Below, in pieces: positions 1-10,000 of a DNA stretch of 64,000 nucleotides. Position 1 is the stretch's first letter. Each line of letters opens with the position of its first letter. The notes below the pieces were generated by a model. That model saw only the letters and a list, made by a program, of their open reading frames with translations, was not told the DNA's origin and made no database searches. Source of the stretch: CAZSAT01 sp964604675 (GTDB lineage Bacteria > Myxococcota_A > UBA796 > CAJQPC01); contig CAZSAT010000009.1 in the NCBI GenBank assembly GCA_964604675.1, positions 36,711 to 100,710 of the forward strand. The letters are read 5' to 3'. The translations under genes were made by a program, and so were the position numbers.

Positions 1-22
1 AAGTCAAGCCGGAGCGGAAGCC

Positions 23-1060
23 GTGATGCTCAGCCTGCTGGTGAGCCTGGCGCTGGCCCAGGACGGGGGTGGTGGAGGCCTCGACACCGGCGTGGTCGTC
101 GTCGACACGGGCGGTGACGGCGGCGACACGGGCAGCGCCGACACGGGCAGCGCCGACACGGGCAGCCGCGACGGCGACACGGGCGGGCGTGACACGGCGC
201 CGCCCGCACGCGACGGGGACGGCGACGGCTACCCCGAGGACGAGGACTGCAACGACCGGGACGCCGCGGTGAACCCCGGAGCCACGGAGGTCTGGTACGA
301 CGGCGTCGACCAGGACTGCGACGGCAACGATGCCGACCAGGACGGCGACGGGCACGACGCGGAAGCGCTGGGCGGAACCGACTGCGACGACACGGACCCC
401 GCCATCTACGAAGGAGCCACCGACTACTGGTACGACGGCGTGGACGCGGACTGCGCCGGGAACTCGGACTTCGACGCGGACCGCGACGGCTTCGACTCGA
501 TCACCTACGGCGGCGACGACTGCGACGATGCCCGGGACGACGTGTACCCGGGCGCGCCCGACGAGCCCTACGACGGCGACGTGCAGGACTGCGACGCGTC
601 CGACGAGTTCGACGTGGACGGCGACGGCTACGACAGCGCGGCGTACGGAGGGACCGACTGCGACGACGCCAACTCGGAGCTGAGCCCCGGTGCGGACGAG
701 GTCTGGTACGACGGCGTGGACCAGGACTGCGACGGCAACGACGACGACCAGGACGGCGACGGCTACGCCCTCGACGACGACTGCGACGACACCGACCCCA
801 GCGCCTACCCGGGGGCTCCCGGTTGGACAGACGACTGCGAAGAGGTCGAGGAGGACACGTCACCGCCCGACGACACGGCCGAGCCGACCGACGGAGACAC
901 CGGCGTCGCCGACACCGGTGAGCCGTCGTTCTACGCCGCGGAGACCCTCTTCGGCGGCGGCGGATGCGCCTGCACCTCGAGCCCCTCCGCCCCTGGCGCC
1001 GGTTGGTTGGCCCTGTTGGTCGCCCTGGTGCCCTGGCGACGACGGAACCACGCCCGTTAG
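23..1060 (+). CDS. Secreted MopE-like metal-binding repeat protein with MYXO-CTERM-like tail
   Basis: A 345-residue exported protein. A short hydrophobic signal (MLSLLVSLALA) is followed by an Asp-Thr-Gly linker (about residues 22-65). Five or six acidic repeats follow, of the type DxDGDGY...DCDD...P.A.E.WYDGVDQDCDGN, the pattern annotated as a putative metal-binding motif in MopE-like proteins. The C-terminus has a GGGGCAC cysteine cluster, a hydrophobic helix and RRR, which fits the MYXO-CTERM surface-sorting signal. Calcium or copper binding is inference. The start is GTG at 23 or ATG at 26; GGAG at 11-14 precedes both. Only 22 bases of upstream sequence are visible. No partner gene is apparent; the next gene lies on the other strand. 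Confidence 0.85.
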   Translation: MMLSLLVSLALAQDGGGGGLDTGVVVVDTGGDGGDTGSADTGSADTGSRDGDTGGRDTAPPARDGDGDGYPEDEDCNDRDAAVNPGATEVWYDGVDQDCDGNDADQDGDGHDAEALGGTDCDDTDPAIYEGATDYWYDGVDADCAGNSDFDADRDGFDSITYGGDDCDDARDDVYPGAPDEPYDGDVQDCDASDEFDVDGDGYDSAAYGGTDCDDANSELSPGADEVWYDGVDQDCDGNDDDQDGDGYALDDDCDDTDPSAYPGAPGWTDDCEEVEEDTSPPDDTAEPTDGDTGVADTGEPSFYAAETLFGGGGCACTSSPSAPGAGWLALLVALVPWRRRNHAR

Positions 1061-1240
1061 CGACCCGAACGGCGGCGACGCAGCGGCAACGCAGCGAGCA
1101 ACCACGCCCACCAACCGATCCCCGGCGACGAGCCGGTGCTCGTGCACGTGGACCTCCGAGGGGACAGGATGATCCGTTGCCCGAGCACCGGCCGGATCGC
1201 AGCATGACCCTGGCGCAGGCCGGCCCGATTCGGTCCAACA

Positions 1241-3907
1241 TCAGGGTGAGCCGGGAGTAGCCGCCTCGAGCCGGCCCAACAGCTCACGGGCCCAGTCGCC
1301 CGTGGGGCCCGGCGTGTCGACCAGCCAGCGCAGCGTGTCGGCGGCGGCCGCCAGGCGCTGGGCCCTGGCCTGGACCAGGCCGAGGTTGAGCCGCATCTCG
1401 GGGTGACCGGGGTCGACGGCCAGGTAGGCCTCGTAGGCGGCGATGGCCACGTCGGAACGACCCTCCGCCTCGGCCTGCTTCGCGAAGCCGTGGGCCGCCT
1501 TGCGCCAGGCCCGCTGCACCCGACTCAGGGGGAGCGACCTGCCCACCGCGGCGAGGACCGTGACCGCCTTGTCGTGGTCGCCGTTCGCGTCGGCGACGGG
1601 CGCCCACGCCAGCAGGCGCTGGAGCTCGCAGGAGCGGAGCACCGCCGGCACCTGTTCGGCCTCGGTGAAGCCGGCGAGCGGGTCCCGGCAGGCGTTGGTG
1701 AGGGCAGCGATGTTGTCGGCGTCGTGGGAGGCCCGCATGGTGCGCGGGGCGACGAACTCCAACAACGGCGCGTCGTCGGTCAGGAGCGGGGCGTCGCCCA
1801 CGTAGGCGTCGAGGTCGGCGGGGCCGACCAGGAGCAGGGCGAGCAGGCTCTCGACCTCGTGCACGTCCTCGCGCCGGAGGTCGACGGCGACCTCGCCGGA
1901 GACGCGCTCGCGCCAGTCGGCGAGCGACGGGCGCTCGGTGGCACCGACGATCCAGAGGTCCAGACCGTCGAGGTACACGTAGGTGTAGGGGAACACCGCG
2001 GCGACCGTGGCCACCACCGAGCGGGTCAGGGCGGGTGGGATGTCCGAGATCGGCATCCACTGGGTCAGGCTGGCGCCCGGCGCCATCCGAGCGGCCGCCA
2101 GCTCGTAGAACTCCCGGGTGTAGAGGTTGACGGCGCCCGCGCTCCACGGCTGGAGCGGCTCCATCATCACCGCGTCCCAGGTGGTGTCCGCCCGAGCGAG
2201 GAAGCTGCGACCGTCCTGGATGTGCACCTGCACCTCGGGCCGCTCCAGGAGCCCGTCGTTCGCGTCGGCGAACCAGACCCGGCCCGCGTCGACCACCTCG
2301 CGGTTCAGGTCCACGCAGTCGAGGTGCTCCAGACCGTGGACCAGGGACGCCGCGAAGGACTGGCCCGTTCCGAAGGCGATGCCGACCGCGCGATCCGGCT
2401 TGGCGCTGTGCAGCATGCTCAGGTGTCCGAGCATGCGATGCGGGCCCCCGGTGCCGGCCACCCACACGCTCTGGATCCAGACCCGTCGCACGCCCACGTC
2501 GGCGTGGTCGGCGACCATCACCGTGCTGGTGGTGCCCTCCGCGAGGTGGAGGATGGCGCTGCCCTCCGGCAGGCGGTCGATGTAGAGATCCTCGAGCGAG
2601 GCACCGCGGAGGAGCGGGACGGCGAGGACCAGCGCGATCACCCCCGCTCGAGGTTCCGGTCGCAACGCGATCCCGAGCGCGAGGTTGGCCAGCGCCAGCG
2701 CGGAGAGGCTTCCGAGGGCGCCGACCACCGGGAGCAGGAGAAAGCCGGCCACCACCGACCCGAGCACCCCGGCGAAGGTGTTCACGACGTAGAGGCGGCC
2801 CACGTCCTGCGTGACGTCGCCACCGCGGTCGGTGAACGCGCGGGCGAGGGCGGGAAAGCAAGCCCCCATCAAGACCGAGGGCACCGCGGTGAGCCCGGCG
2901 CAGACCGCGACCGCCAGGAGCTGCGTCTGCAGGAAGTCCCCGGGAGCGTCGAGCAGGAACCGCCCGCCGCCGGTCAGCCACCCCAACAGCGGCACGATCG
3001 CCGCGGTGCTCACGCCCAACCCGAGCTGCAGGCCGCCAAAGAGCCGCAAGGGGTCTCCACGGTCGGCGGCGCGCGCGCCGAGCAGGCTGCCGACCCCGAT
3101 CCCACCGATCACGGTCGCGAGGATGGTGGTGTAGGCGTAGGTCGTGGTGATGAGCACCATGCCGATGAGCCGGGACCAGACCACCTCGTGCGCGAGGGCG
3201 AGGAAGCCCGACATCGACGCCGCCACCAGGAGCTTCCGGGGCACCCGACCCGGGCCCACGCGCGGCACGCGCCGGCCGCCGCCGCCGGCGAGCCTGAGCG
3301 CCCCGGCCGCCGCCGCCAGGTTGGCCGCGGCCGCGAGCGCGTTGGTGGTGGACAGCCCCAGCACCTCGATCCACACGAAGCCCGTCAGCACGGTGCCGGC
3401 GAAGGCTCCCAGCGTGTTCACGGCGTAGAGCCGCCCGAGGTCCGCGCCGCGCGAGGCCCGGTTCGTGGCGATCCAGCGCGACAGCACGGGAAGGGTGGCC
3501 CCTATGCAGGACGTGGGCAGGATCAGCACCGCAGCGCACAGGAGCCCCTGCACGGCGAGGACCACCGCCAGCGGCGCGTCCACCCCCAACACAGCAGCCT
3601 GCACCGCGTGCACGGCGGGCAACACGAGGGGCACCCCCAGCCCCAGCAGGCCGACCGCGAGCTCCAGTCCCGCGTAGACCCGGATCGGGTCGTCGATGCG
3701 GTGCGCCAGCCGCGACGCGAGCAGGCTTCCCAGGCCGAGGCCGGCCATGAAGGTGCCGACCACCACGGCCATCGCGAAGCTCGTGGCGCCGAACACCAGG
3801 CTCAGCCACCGCACCCACAGCACCTGGTAGGTCAGCGCGCACGCGCCCGAGACGAAGAAGATCGTCAGCAGGAGCCCTTCGTGGGCGCGGGCGGGGGGAC
3901 GGCTCAT
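1241..3907 (-). CDS. Fused MFS-like membrane / spermidine synthase-like protein with TPR tail
   Basis: An 888-residue polytopic protein. The first ~440 residues are a long series of hydrophobic helices with two related halves, beginning EGLLLTIFFVSGACALTYQVLW, as in the fused MFS/spermidine synthase family. Residues ~450-700 form a soluble Rossmann domain like spermidine synthase: an IAFGTGQSFAAS nucleotide loop, CVDLNREVV, and the MMEPLQPWSAG motif followed by LYTREFYE. The last ~100 residues contain TPR-like repeats (DVAIAAYEAYLAVDPGHPEM). Whether it makes polyamines is unknown; members of this fusion family are poorly characterised. It runs toward the MopE gene at its 3' end and lies 34 bases downstream of the PilB-like ATPase gene, so it could be read from the same transcript. 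Confidence 0.85.
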   Translation of the reverse strand: MSRPPARAHEGLLLTIFFVSGACALTYQVLWVRWLSLVFGATSFAMAVVVGTFMAGLGLGSLLASRLAHRIDDPIRVYAGLELAVGLLGLGVPLVLPAVHAVQAAVLGVDAPLAVVLAVQGLLCAAVLILPTSCIGATLPVLSRWIATNRASRGADLGRLYAVNTLGAFAGTVLTGFVWIEVLGLSTTNALAAAANLAAAAGALRLAGGGGRRVPRVGPGRVPRKLLVAASMSGFLALAHEVVWSRLIGMVLITTTYAYTTILATVIGGIGVGSLLGARAADRGDPLRLFGGLQLGLGVSTAAIVPLLGWLTGGGRFLLDAPGDFLQTQLLAVAVCAGLTAVPSVLMGACFPALARAFTDRGGDVTQDVGRLYVVNTFAGVLGSVVAGFLLLPVVGALGSLSALALANLALGIALRPEPRAGVIALVLAVPLLRGASLEDLYIDRLPEGSAILHLAEGTTSTVMVADHADVGVRRVWIQSVWVAGTGGPHRMLGHLSMLHSAKPDRAVGIAFGTGQSFAASLVHGLEHLDCVDLNREVVDAGRVWFADANDGLLERPEVQVHIQDGRSFLARADTTWDAVMMEPLQPWSAGAVNLYTREFYELAAARMAPGASLTQWMPISDIPPALTRSVVATVAAVFPYTYVYLDGLDLWIVGATERPSLADWRERVSGEVAVDLRREDVHEVESLLALLLVGPADLDAYVGDAPLLTDDAPLLEFVAPRTMRASHDADNIAALTNACRDPLAGFTEAEQVPAVLRSCELQRLLAWAPVADANGDHDKAVTVLAAVGRSLPLSRVQRAWRKAAHGFAKQAEAEGRSDVAIAAYEAYLAVDPGHPEMRLNLGLVQARAQRLAAAADTLRWLVDTPGPTGDWARELLGRLEAATPGSP

Positions 3908-3941
3908 CGGCCCGGAGTCTATTCGCTCCCGACCGCGCGCC

Positions 3942-5717
3942 TCAGGCCTCGGTCGCGAGCACCCGCTTGACCTCGTCGAAGGTCGTCTCGCCGGCGAGCG
4001 CGCGGCGCACGCCGGAGTCGAGCATCCACATCACGCCGTTCTGCTCGCAGACCTCGGCCATCCTGCCCTCGTCGCCGCCATCCCGCATGACCTCGAGGAT
4101 CTGGTCGTTCGGGGCGAGGATCTCGTACACGCCCACGCGGCCCTTGAAGCCGGTGTCCATGCAGCGGTCGCAGCCGCTTCCCATGCGGTAGTTGGCGGTG
4201 GCGACCTGCTCCTGCGTCAGCCCGTAGGTCTCGATCGCCTCCTGGGGCAGGGCGGCGGGCTTCGCGCAGCTGCTGCACACCCGCCGCAGCAACCGCTGCG
4301 CCACGACGAGCTTGAGGCAGCTCGCCAGCAGGTACGGCTCCAGGTTCATGTCCGTGAGCCGGTTGAAGGTCTCGATCACCCCGTTGGTGTGCAGGGTCGA
4401 CAGCACGAGGTGGCCGGTCATCGACGCCTTGATCGCGATCCGCGAGACCTCCTCGTCGCGCATCTCGCCCACGAACACCACGTCCGGGTCCTGGCGGAGG
4501 ATGGAGCGCAAGCCCGACGCGAAGGTCACGCCGCCCTTCTCCTTGATCTCGACGTGGTTCACGCCCTCGATGGCCTGCTCGACCGGGTCTTCCACGGTCA
4601 CGATGTTGATGTCGGGCTCGTTGATGTCGTTGATCATGGCGTGCAGGGTGGTGGTCTTGCCGCTGCCGGTGGGACCGGTCACCAGGACCAGACCCTGCGG
4701 AAGCCGCGCAGCGTTCCGGATGATCTCGAGCTGGCCGGGCGCGAAGCCCAGCGTGCCGAGGTCGGCGAGGTGGCTCTCCTTCTTCAGCAGGCGCACCACG
4801 CACTTCTCGCCGGCGACGGTGGGCAGGACCGAGATGCGGAAGCAGAGGTCCTCGCCGTTTGCCCGCAGCACGAGCTGACCGTCCTGCGGCTTCCGGCGCT
4901 CGGCGATGTCCATGCCGGACAGGATCTTGATGCGGCTCACCACGGGACCCGCCATGCGTTGAGGCGGCGTGAGCACCGTGTAGAGGCTGCCGTCGACGCG
5001 GAACCGGATGCGGAAGAACCTGTCGTAGGGCTCGACGTGGATGTCGCTCGCGCCCTTCGCCACCGCCTGCAACAGCAGGTAGTTGACCAGCCGCACGACC
5101 GGCGGCAGGTCGGCGTCGTCGGGGTTGATGTCGTCCTCGGGGCTGTCGCCCTGGAAGACGTCGTGGGCCTGCAGGCTGTCGTCTCCGGTGATCGCGTCCA
5201 TCAGCATGTCGGAGGCGAAGCGGGTCTCGAGGAAGCGCCGGAAGGTGCCCTCGGTGATGAGCCGCGGCTCGATCTTCGTGCAGCCCGTGGCGAAGCGCAG
5301 ATCGTCGAGCGCGGCCACGTTGCGGGGATCGGTGATGCCGACGACCAGCCGTCCACGCTCGAGCTCGATGGGCACGCACTCGTAGCGGCGGATGAGCTTC
5401 TCGGAGACCTTCTTCAAGAGCTCGGGGTCGGGCTGGATGGACTCGACCATGCAGACCTGCAGCCCGAGCTGCTTGCCGAGGTGGGACTCCAGGGTGCGCT
5501 CGTCGAGGGCCCCGCGGTTCACCAGGATGGAGCCGAGCCGGCCGCCGTGGACCTTCTGGTGCTCCAAGGCCTCGTCGAGCTGCTCGGCCGTGATCAGGCG
5601 CGCGTCGACGAGGAGCTCGCCGAGCCGCTTCTTCCGACGGCCACGGGGTTTCCGGGCGGCCGGACCCGCAAGCTTGTCGGCGGCGGGCTTCTGCGAGAGG
5701 AAGGCGACTTCAGCCAT
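3942..5717 (-). CDS. PilB/GspE-family type IV pilus or type II secretion ATPase
   Basis: A 591-residue cytoplasmic hexameric assembly ATPase. An N-terminal GspE-N/MshEN region occupies ~residues 25-165 (RLGELLVDARLITAEQLDEAL). The ATPase core follows, with Walker A GPTGSGKTTT at ~347-356, the Walker B region DVVFVGEMRDEE, and a zinc tetracysteine site CSSC (~479) ... CDRC (~517) typical of PilB and GspE. The frame stays open far upstream, but that part is antisense to the FAD gene. ATG at 5717 is chosen because AGGA lies 8 bases upstream; ATG at 5726 is the alternative. No other pilus or secretion genes are in the window, so pilus versus type II secretion cannot be decided. Confidence 0.92.
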   Translation of the reverse strand: MAEVAFLSQKPAADKLAGPAARKPRGRRKKRLGELLVDARLITAEQLDEALEHQKVHGGRLGSILVNRGALDERTLESHLGKQLGLQVCMVESIQPDPELLKKVSEKLIRRYECVPIELERGRLVVGITDPRNVAALDDLRFATGCTKIEPRLITEGTFRRFLETRFASDMLMDAITGDDSLQAHDVFQGDSPEDDINPDDADLPPVVRLVNYLLLQAVAKGASDIHVEPYDRFFRIRFRVDGSLYTVLTPPQRMAGPVVSRIKILSGMDIAERRKPQDGQLVLRANGEDLCFRISVLPTVAGEKCVVRLLKKESHLADLGTLGFAPGQLEIIRNAARLPQGLVLVTGPTGSGKTTTLHAMINDINEPDINIVTVEDPVEQAIEGVNHVEIKEKGGVTFASGLRSILRQDPDVVFVGEMRDEEVSRIAIKASMTGHLVLSTLHTNGVIETFNRLTDMNLEPYLLASCLKLVVAQRLLRRVCSSCAKPAALPQEAIETYGLTQEQVATANYRMGSGCDRCMDTGFKGRVGVYEILAPNDQILEVMRDGGDEGRMAEVCEQNGVMWMLDSGVRRALAGETTFDEVKRVLATEA

Positions 5718-5816
5718 GGGACTCATCCTGGAGCGAGCGGAATTCTGCTCCCGCTTCGGCCGGCGGCTCCCAGGCTTGAGGGGGCGATCGCGGGATACTG
5801 CTGCCGCGGAGGTTCG

Positions 5817-7034
5817 ATGGGCTCCAGACGCGCGGTGGTGATCGGCGGCGGCATCACGGGCACGCTGTGCGCTCACCGCCTGTTGACCGCCGGGTGGGAC
5901 GTGGTCCTGGCCGAGGCCCAGGTGCTCGGAGCGGGGAGCTCCAGCCGCACCGCAGCCGGAATCCGCCAGCAGTTCTCCACCCCGGAGACCGTGCGGGGCA
6001 TGCGCTGGTCGGTGCGCGTGTACCGGGAGTGGGCGGAGCGCGTCGGCGGCGAGTCGCCCATCCAGCAACAGGGCTACCTCTTCCTCTACGGCGACCCGGC
6101 GGGCTGGGAGGAGGCGCGCGCTCGCGCAGCGGATCAGCGCAGCTGGGGCCTCGCCGACGTCGAGGACCTGCCGATCGCCAGCCTCCGCGAACGCTTCGCC
6201 TGGGTGAGCGAAGAGACGGTGCTCGGCGGCACCTGGTGCCCCTCCGATGGCTTCCTGCGCCCGGAGCTGATCTACCAGGACGCCGGCGCCGCCTGCGAAC
6301 GGCTCGGCGGCCGTGTGCTGCGCAACGCCCCCGTGACCGGCGCCGAGCACGCCGGGGGCCGACTGGTCGCCGTGCACACGCCCAAGGGGCGCCTCGAGGC
6401 CGACCTGTTCCTCGACTGCACGAACGCGTGGACCCGCCGGGTGGGCGCGCTCCTCGGCGCAGAACCCCTCCCCGTCGCGGCGGTCAAGCGCTACCTCTGG
6501 TTCCTCGGTCGGGGCGGCTTCGACCCCGAAGCCTTCGCCTCGATGCCCCTCACGATCACGCCCTCGGGCGCGTACTGCCGCCCGGAGAACCGCGAGACCC
6601 TGATGGTCGGCTGGGCCCACGACGCCCCGGACGAAGCCGCCTTCACCTACGAGGACCAGGACGCCATCGAGGAGGCGTTCTTCCACAAGTCGGGCGTGGA
6701 CGCGCGCCCCTTCGAGGCTTGGATGGCCCTCGCCGAGGCGATCGAGCCGGCCGCGGAGCTCGCCGGCATCTCCGCCACCACCGCCGGGTTCTACGCGAGC
6801 ACGCCGGACCACAACCCCTTCCTCGACATGGATCCCCGGGTGCCGAACCTGGTCCGGCTGGTCGGCTTCTCGGGGCACGGCGCGATGTTCGGGCCCTTCA
6901 GCGCCGAGGTCGCCCTGGCCGTGGCGGAGGCCGGTGGCTCGGTCGCCGACGTGCGACTGGGCGACGAGCGGGTGGGGCTGGGCGCCTTCCGCATCGGACG
7001 CGCGATGGGCCACAGCGAGGCCATGGTCATCTGA
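5817..7034 (+). CDS. FAD-dependent oxidoreductase (DAO family)
   Basis: A 405-residue flavoenzyme of the D-amino-acid oxidase/sarcosine oxidase class. The N-terminus carries the dinucleotide-binding motif VVIGGGITGTLCAHRL followed by an acidic residue (LAEAQ). It has the SSSRTAAGIRQQF segment seen in FAD-dependent amine oxidases, and the C-terminus has the GFSGHGAMFGP FAD-contact loop. The substrate is unknown. The ATG at 5817 has GGAGG at 5808-5812. The gene diverges from the PilB-like ATPase across ~100 bases and converges on the FG-GAP lipoprotein gene, with 15 bases between their ends. No clear operon partner is seen. Confidence 0.88.
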   Translation: MGSRRAVVIGGGITGTLCAHRLLTAGWDVVLAEAQVLGAGSSSRTAAGIRQQFSTPETVRGMRWSVRVYREWAERVGGESPIQQQGYLFLYGDPAGWEEARARAADQRSWGLADVEDLPIASLRERFAWVSEETVLGGTWCPSDGFLRPELIYQDAGAACERLGGRVLRNAPVTGAEHAGGRLVAVHTPKGRLEADLFLDCTNAWTRRVGALLGAEPLPVAAVKRYLWFLGRGGFDPEAFASMPLTITPSGAYCRPENRETLMVGWAHDAPDEAAFTYEDQDAIEEAFFHKSGVDARPFEAWMALAEAIEPAAELAGISATTAGFYASTPDHNPFLDMDPRVPNLVRLVGFSGHGAMFGPFSAEVALAVAEAGGSVADVRLGDERVGLGAFRIGRAMGHSEAMVI

Positions 7035-7049
7035 GCGCGACCGACCCGT

Positions 7050-10000
7050 CTACAGGCCCCCGCCCGCGATCACGTACACCGCGCCCCGGTCGTTGTCGTA
7101 GCCCGGCGCGCCGAGCAACAGGTCGCTGTACCCGTCGCCGTTCACGTCCCCCGCGCCGACCGAGCCCAGCTCGTCGCCCGCCGTGGAGGAGGTGAGCACG
7201 AGCCCCGCGTCGGAGAGCGGCAGGGTGCCCGACCAGGTGTCCCCGTAGACCAACCAGGCACGTCCGGCGTTGGTGGCCAGGTCGTCGTTGTGGGGGCTGC
7301 CGACCAGCACGTCGAGCGCGCCGTCGCCGTCGACATCACCGGCCGCCGCCACACGACCGCCCGCGTCCTGCTCCCCGTCGCCCTCGAGCACCGCGTCGCC
7401 CTCCAGGGTCCAGGCCGGCGTGTCGGCGCCCAGCAGCACCAGCACACGGCCGTTGTCGGACGTGGTGCCGTCGAGGGCATCGGCGCCACGCATCCCGGCG
7501 AGCAGATCGTCGTAGCCGTCGTCGTCGAGGTCGCCGGCCGCCGCGAGGCTGCCCGCCTCCCCGAGCCACGCCGAGCTGTTGGGGCCGTCCAGGTGGAGGT
7601 CGGCATCCGACAACGACAGGTCGCTGCTGAGCGGCCCGAGCACCAGGAACAGGGCGCCGGCGTTCGTGGCGGCCCCGTCGTCGTCGGGGGCGCCGACCAC
7701 GGCGTCGTCGAAGCCGTCGCCGTCGACGTCCAGCGCCGCCACCTCCTCACCGGTGTTCGCGGACGCGGTCCCCGAGAGCAGCACGGCCGTGGTGTCGGTC
7801 GCATCCGTGATCGGGCCGGCGTAGACGTACGCGCCGCCCACCGCCACGCCCGTGCTGTCCTTGCGCCCGGCCGCTCCCACGAGCAGACCGCCCTGCAGGG
7901 CCACCACCGAACCGAGCTCGTCGTCGGGCTCGCCGTCGATGCACGCGACGTCGGCCTGCACGAGCTCGCCGAGGTCGGCGGCGTCGAGCAGGCAGACCAC
8001 GCCCTGACCGTCGCTCGCGGACGGCCCTGCGATCCCGACCTCGTCGAGCCCGTCGTCGTCGATGTCGCCGAGCAGGGTGACGTCGGCCCCCAGGGAGGCC
8101 GCGTCGCCCTGCACCCGCGCCGCAGCGAGGCTGCCGAGGTCCCCGCTCGTGTCGAGTGGCCCGAACACCAGCCACGCGGCGTCCGCACCGGGACCCGCCG
8201 TGACCAGGTCGAGCACCCCGTCCCCGTCGAGGTCGCCGACCGCGAGGTGGTCGCCCGCGTCGTCCTGGGTCGCCTCACCCGTGAGGAGCGCCGAAGAGAG
8301 CACCAGCGCGCTGCTCTCCCCCGAGAGGCTGCAGCCAGACGGCGTGCCGTCGCAGTCGTCGTCGACGCCGTTCTGGCAGATCTCGCTCGCGCCGGGGTTC
8401 GTGGACGCCGTGGTGTCGTCGCAGTCCTCGTCCGGTCCGGGGTAGCCGTCGCCATCCTGATCGTCGTCGTTGCCGTCGCAGTCCTGATCCGTGCCGTCGT
8501 ACCAGGTCTCGGACGCACCCGGCGACACCGCCGCGTCGGCGTCGTCGCAGTCGGACCCGCCGTGGGCGAGGGAGCTGTAGCCGTCGACGTCCGCGTCGAA
8601 GTCGTCGTCGCCCCCGCAGTCGCTGTCCACGCCGTCGTACCAGGTGTCGGAGGCGCCCACGTGCACCGACGCGTCGCCATCGTCACAGTCGGTGCCCTGA
8701 GGGCTCACCTGGAAGCCGTCCGCGTCGGCGTCGAAGTCGTCGTCGCCCGCACAGTCCGAGTCCGTGCCGTCGTACCAGGTGTCGACTGCGGCGCTGTGCA
8801 CGCTCGCGTCGGCGTCGTCGCAGTCGCCACCGCCGAGGGCCTCGGCCGGGTCGCCGTCGAGGTCCTGGTCCGCGTCGTTGCCGTCACAGTCCTGATCCGT
8901 GCCGTCGTACCAGATCTCGGCGAGGGTGGAGGCCCGGCTGGGGTCCTGGTCGTCGCAGTCGCCTCCTTCGTAGTCGACGCTCCGATCGCCGTCGCCGTCC
9001 GCGTCGAAGTCGTCCGCGCCATCGCAGTCTGCGTCGATCCGGTCGTACCAGGTCTCCGCGGTCCCCGGGCTGGCCAGGGGGTCGGTGTCGTCGCAGTCGT
9101 CGGCGACCCCGTAGCCGTCCCCGTCCTGGTCGTCGTCGCGGCCGTCGCAGTCCTGGTCGACGCCGTCGTACCAGAGCTCGGTGGCGTCCGGCGACACCGC
9201 CGGGTCCGTGTCGTCGCAGTCGCTTCCGAGCGGGAGGCGCTGGTGACCGTCGGCGTCGGCGTCCTGGTCGTCGTCGCCTGCGCAGTCCTGGTCGACGCCG
9301 TCGTACCAGGTCTCGGTGGCGTCCGGCGACACGGCGGCGTCGGTGTCGTCGCAGTCGTCGGCGATCCCGTAGCCGTCCCCGTCGACGTCGTCGTCCACCC
9401 CGTCGCAGTCCTGGTCGGTGCCGTCGTACCAGGTCTCGGTGGCGTCGGGATGGACGGCCGCGTCGCCGTCGTCGCAGTCGGTCGCGTCCGTCGCGTAGCC
9501 CGAGGGATCGCACACCTCGTGCTCCGCGTCTGGATCCCCGAACCCGTCTCCGTCGCTGTCGTCGTAGACGGTGAAGAGGCCGAGGTCCTCGTCCGTGGCG
9601 TCGTCGCAGTCGTCGTCGACCTCGTTGCAGGCCTCGACGGCCTCGGGGTGCACCCCGTCGTCGGCGTCGTCGCAGTCCCCGTCCACGGCGCTCCAGCCGG
9701 CGCCGGCGGCGCAGCCCGTGGAGGTGGGCTCGGCCCCGAAGCCGTCGCCGTCGCCATCGGTGTAGACCGTGATCGCGTCGCTCGGGTCCTCGTCGACCGT
9801 GGCGTCGCAGTCGTCGTCCAGCCCGTTGCAGCGCTCCGTGGCGGCGGGGTGGACGGCGCCCGACGTGTCGTCGCAGTCGCCGGCGACCGCCGAATGCCCC
9901 GACCGCAGCTCACAGAGCTCCACGGCCTCCCCGCCAAAGCCGTCGCCGTCGTCGTCGACGTAGAAGGTGGAGGTGTCCTCGTCCTCGAGCCCGTCGCAGT

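Noticed and set aside
1061..1240. Possible gene or RNA in the first intergenic gap
   Set aside because: Only Arg-rich shadow frames; no ribosome site, hairpin or T-run found.
1403..3970. 855-codon plus-strand open frame
   Set aside because: A shadow of the MFS/spermidine synthase gene; composition is Arg/Gly/His-rich with no domain pattern.
5718..7013. N-terminal extension of the PilB-like ATPase frame
   Set aside because: Antisense to the FAD oxidoreductase and of low-complexity composition; the family N-terminus begins at 5717.
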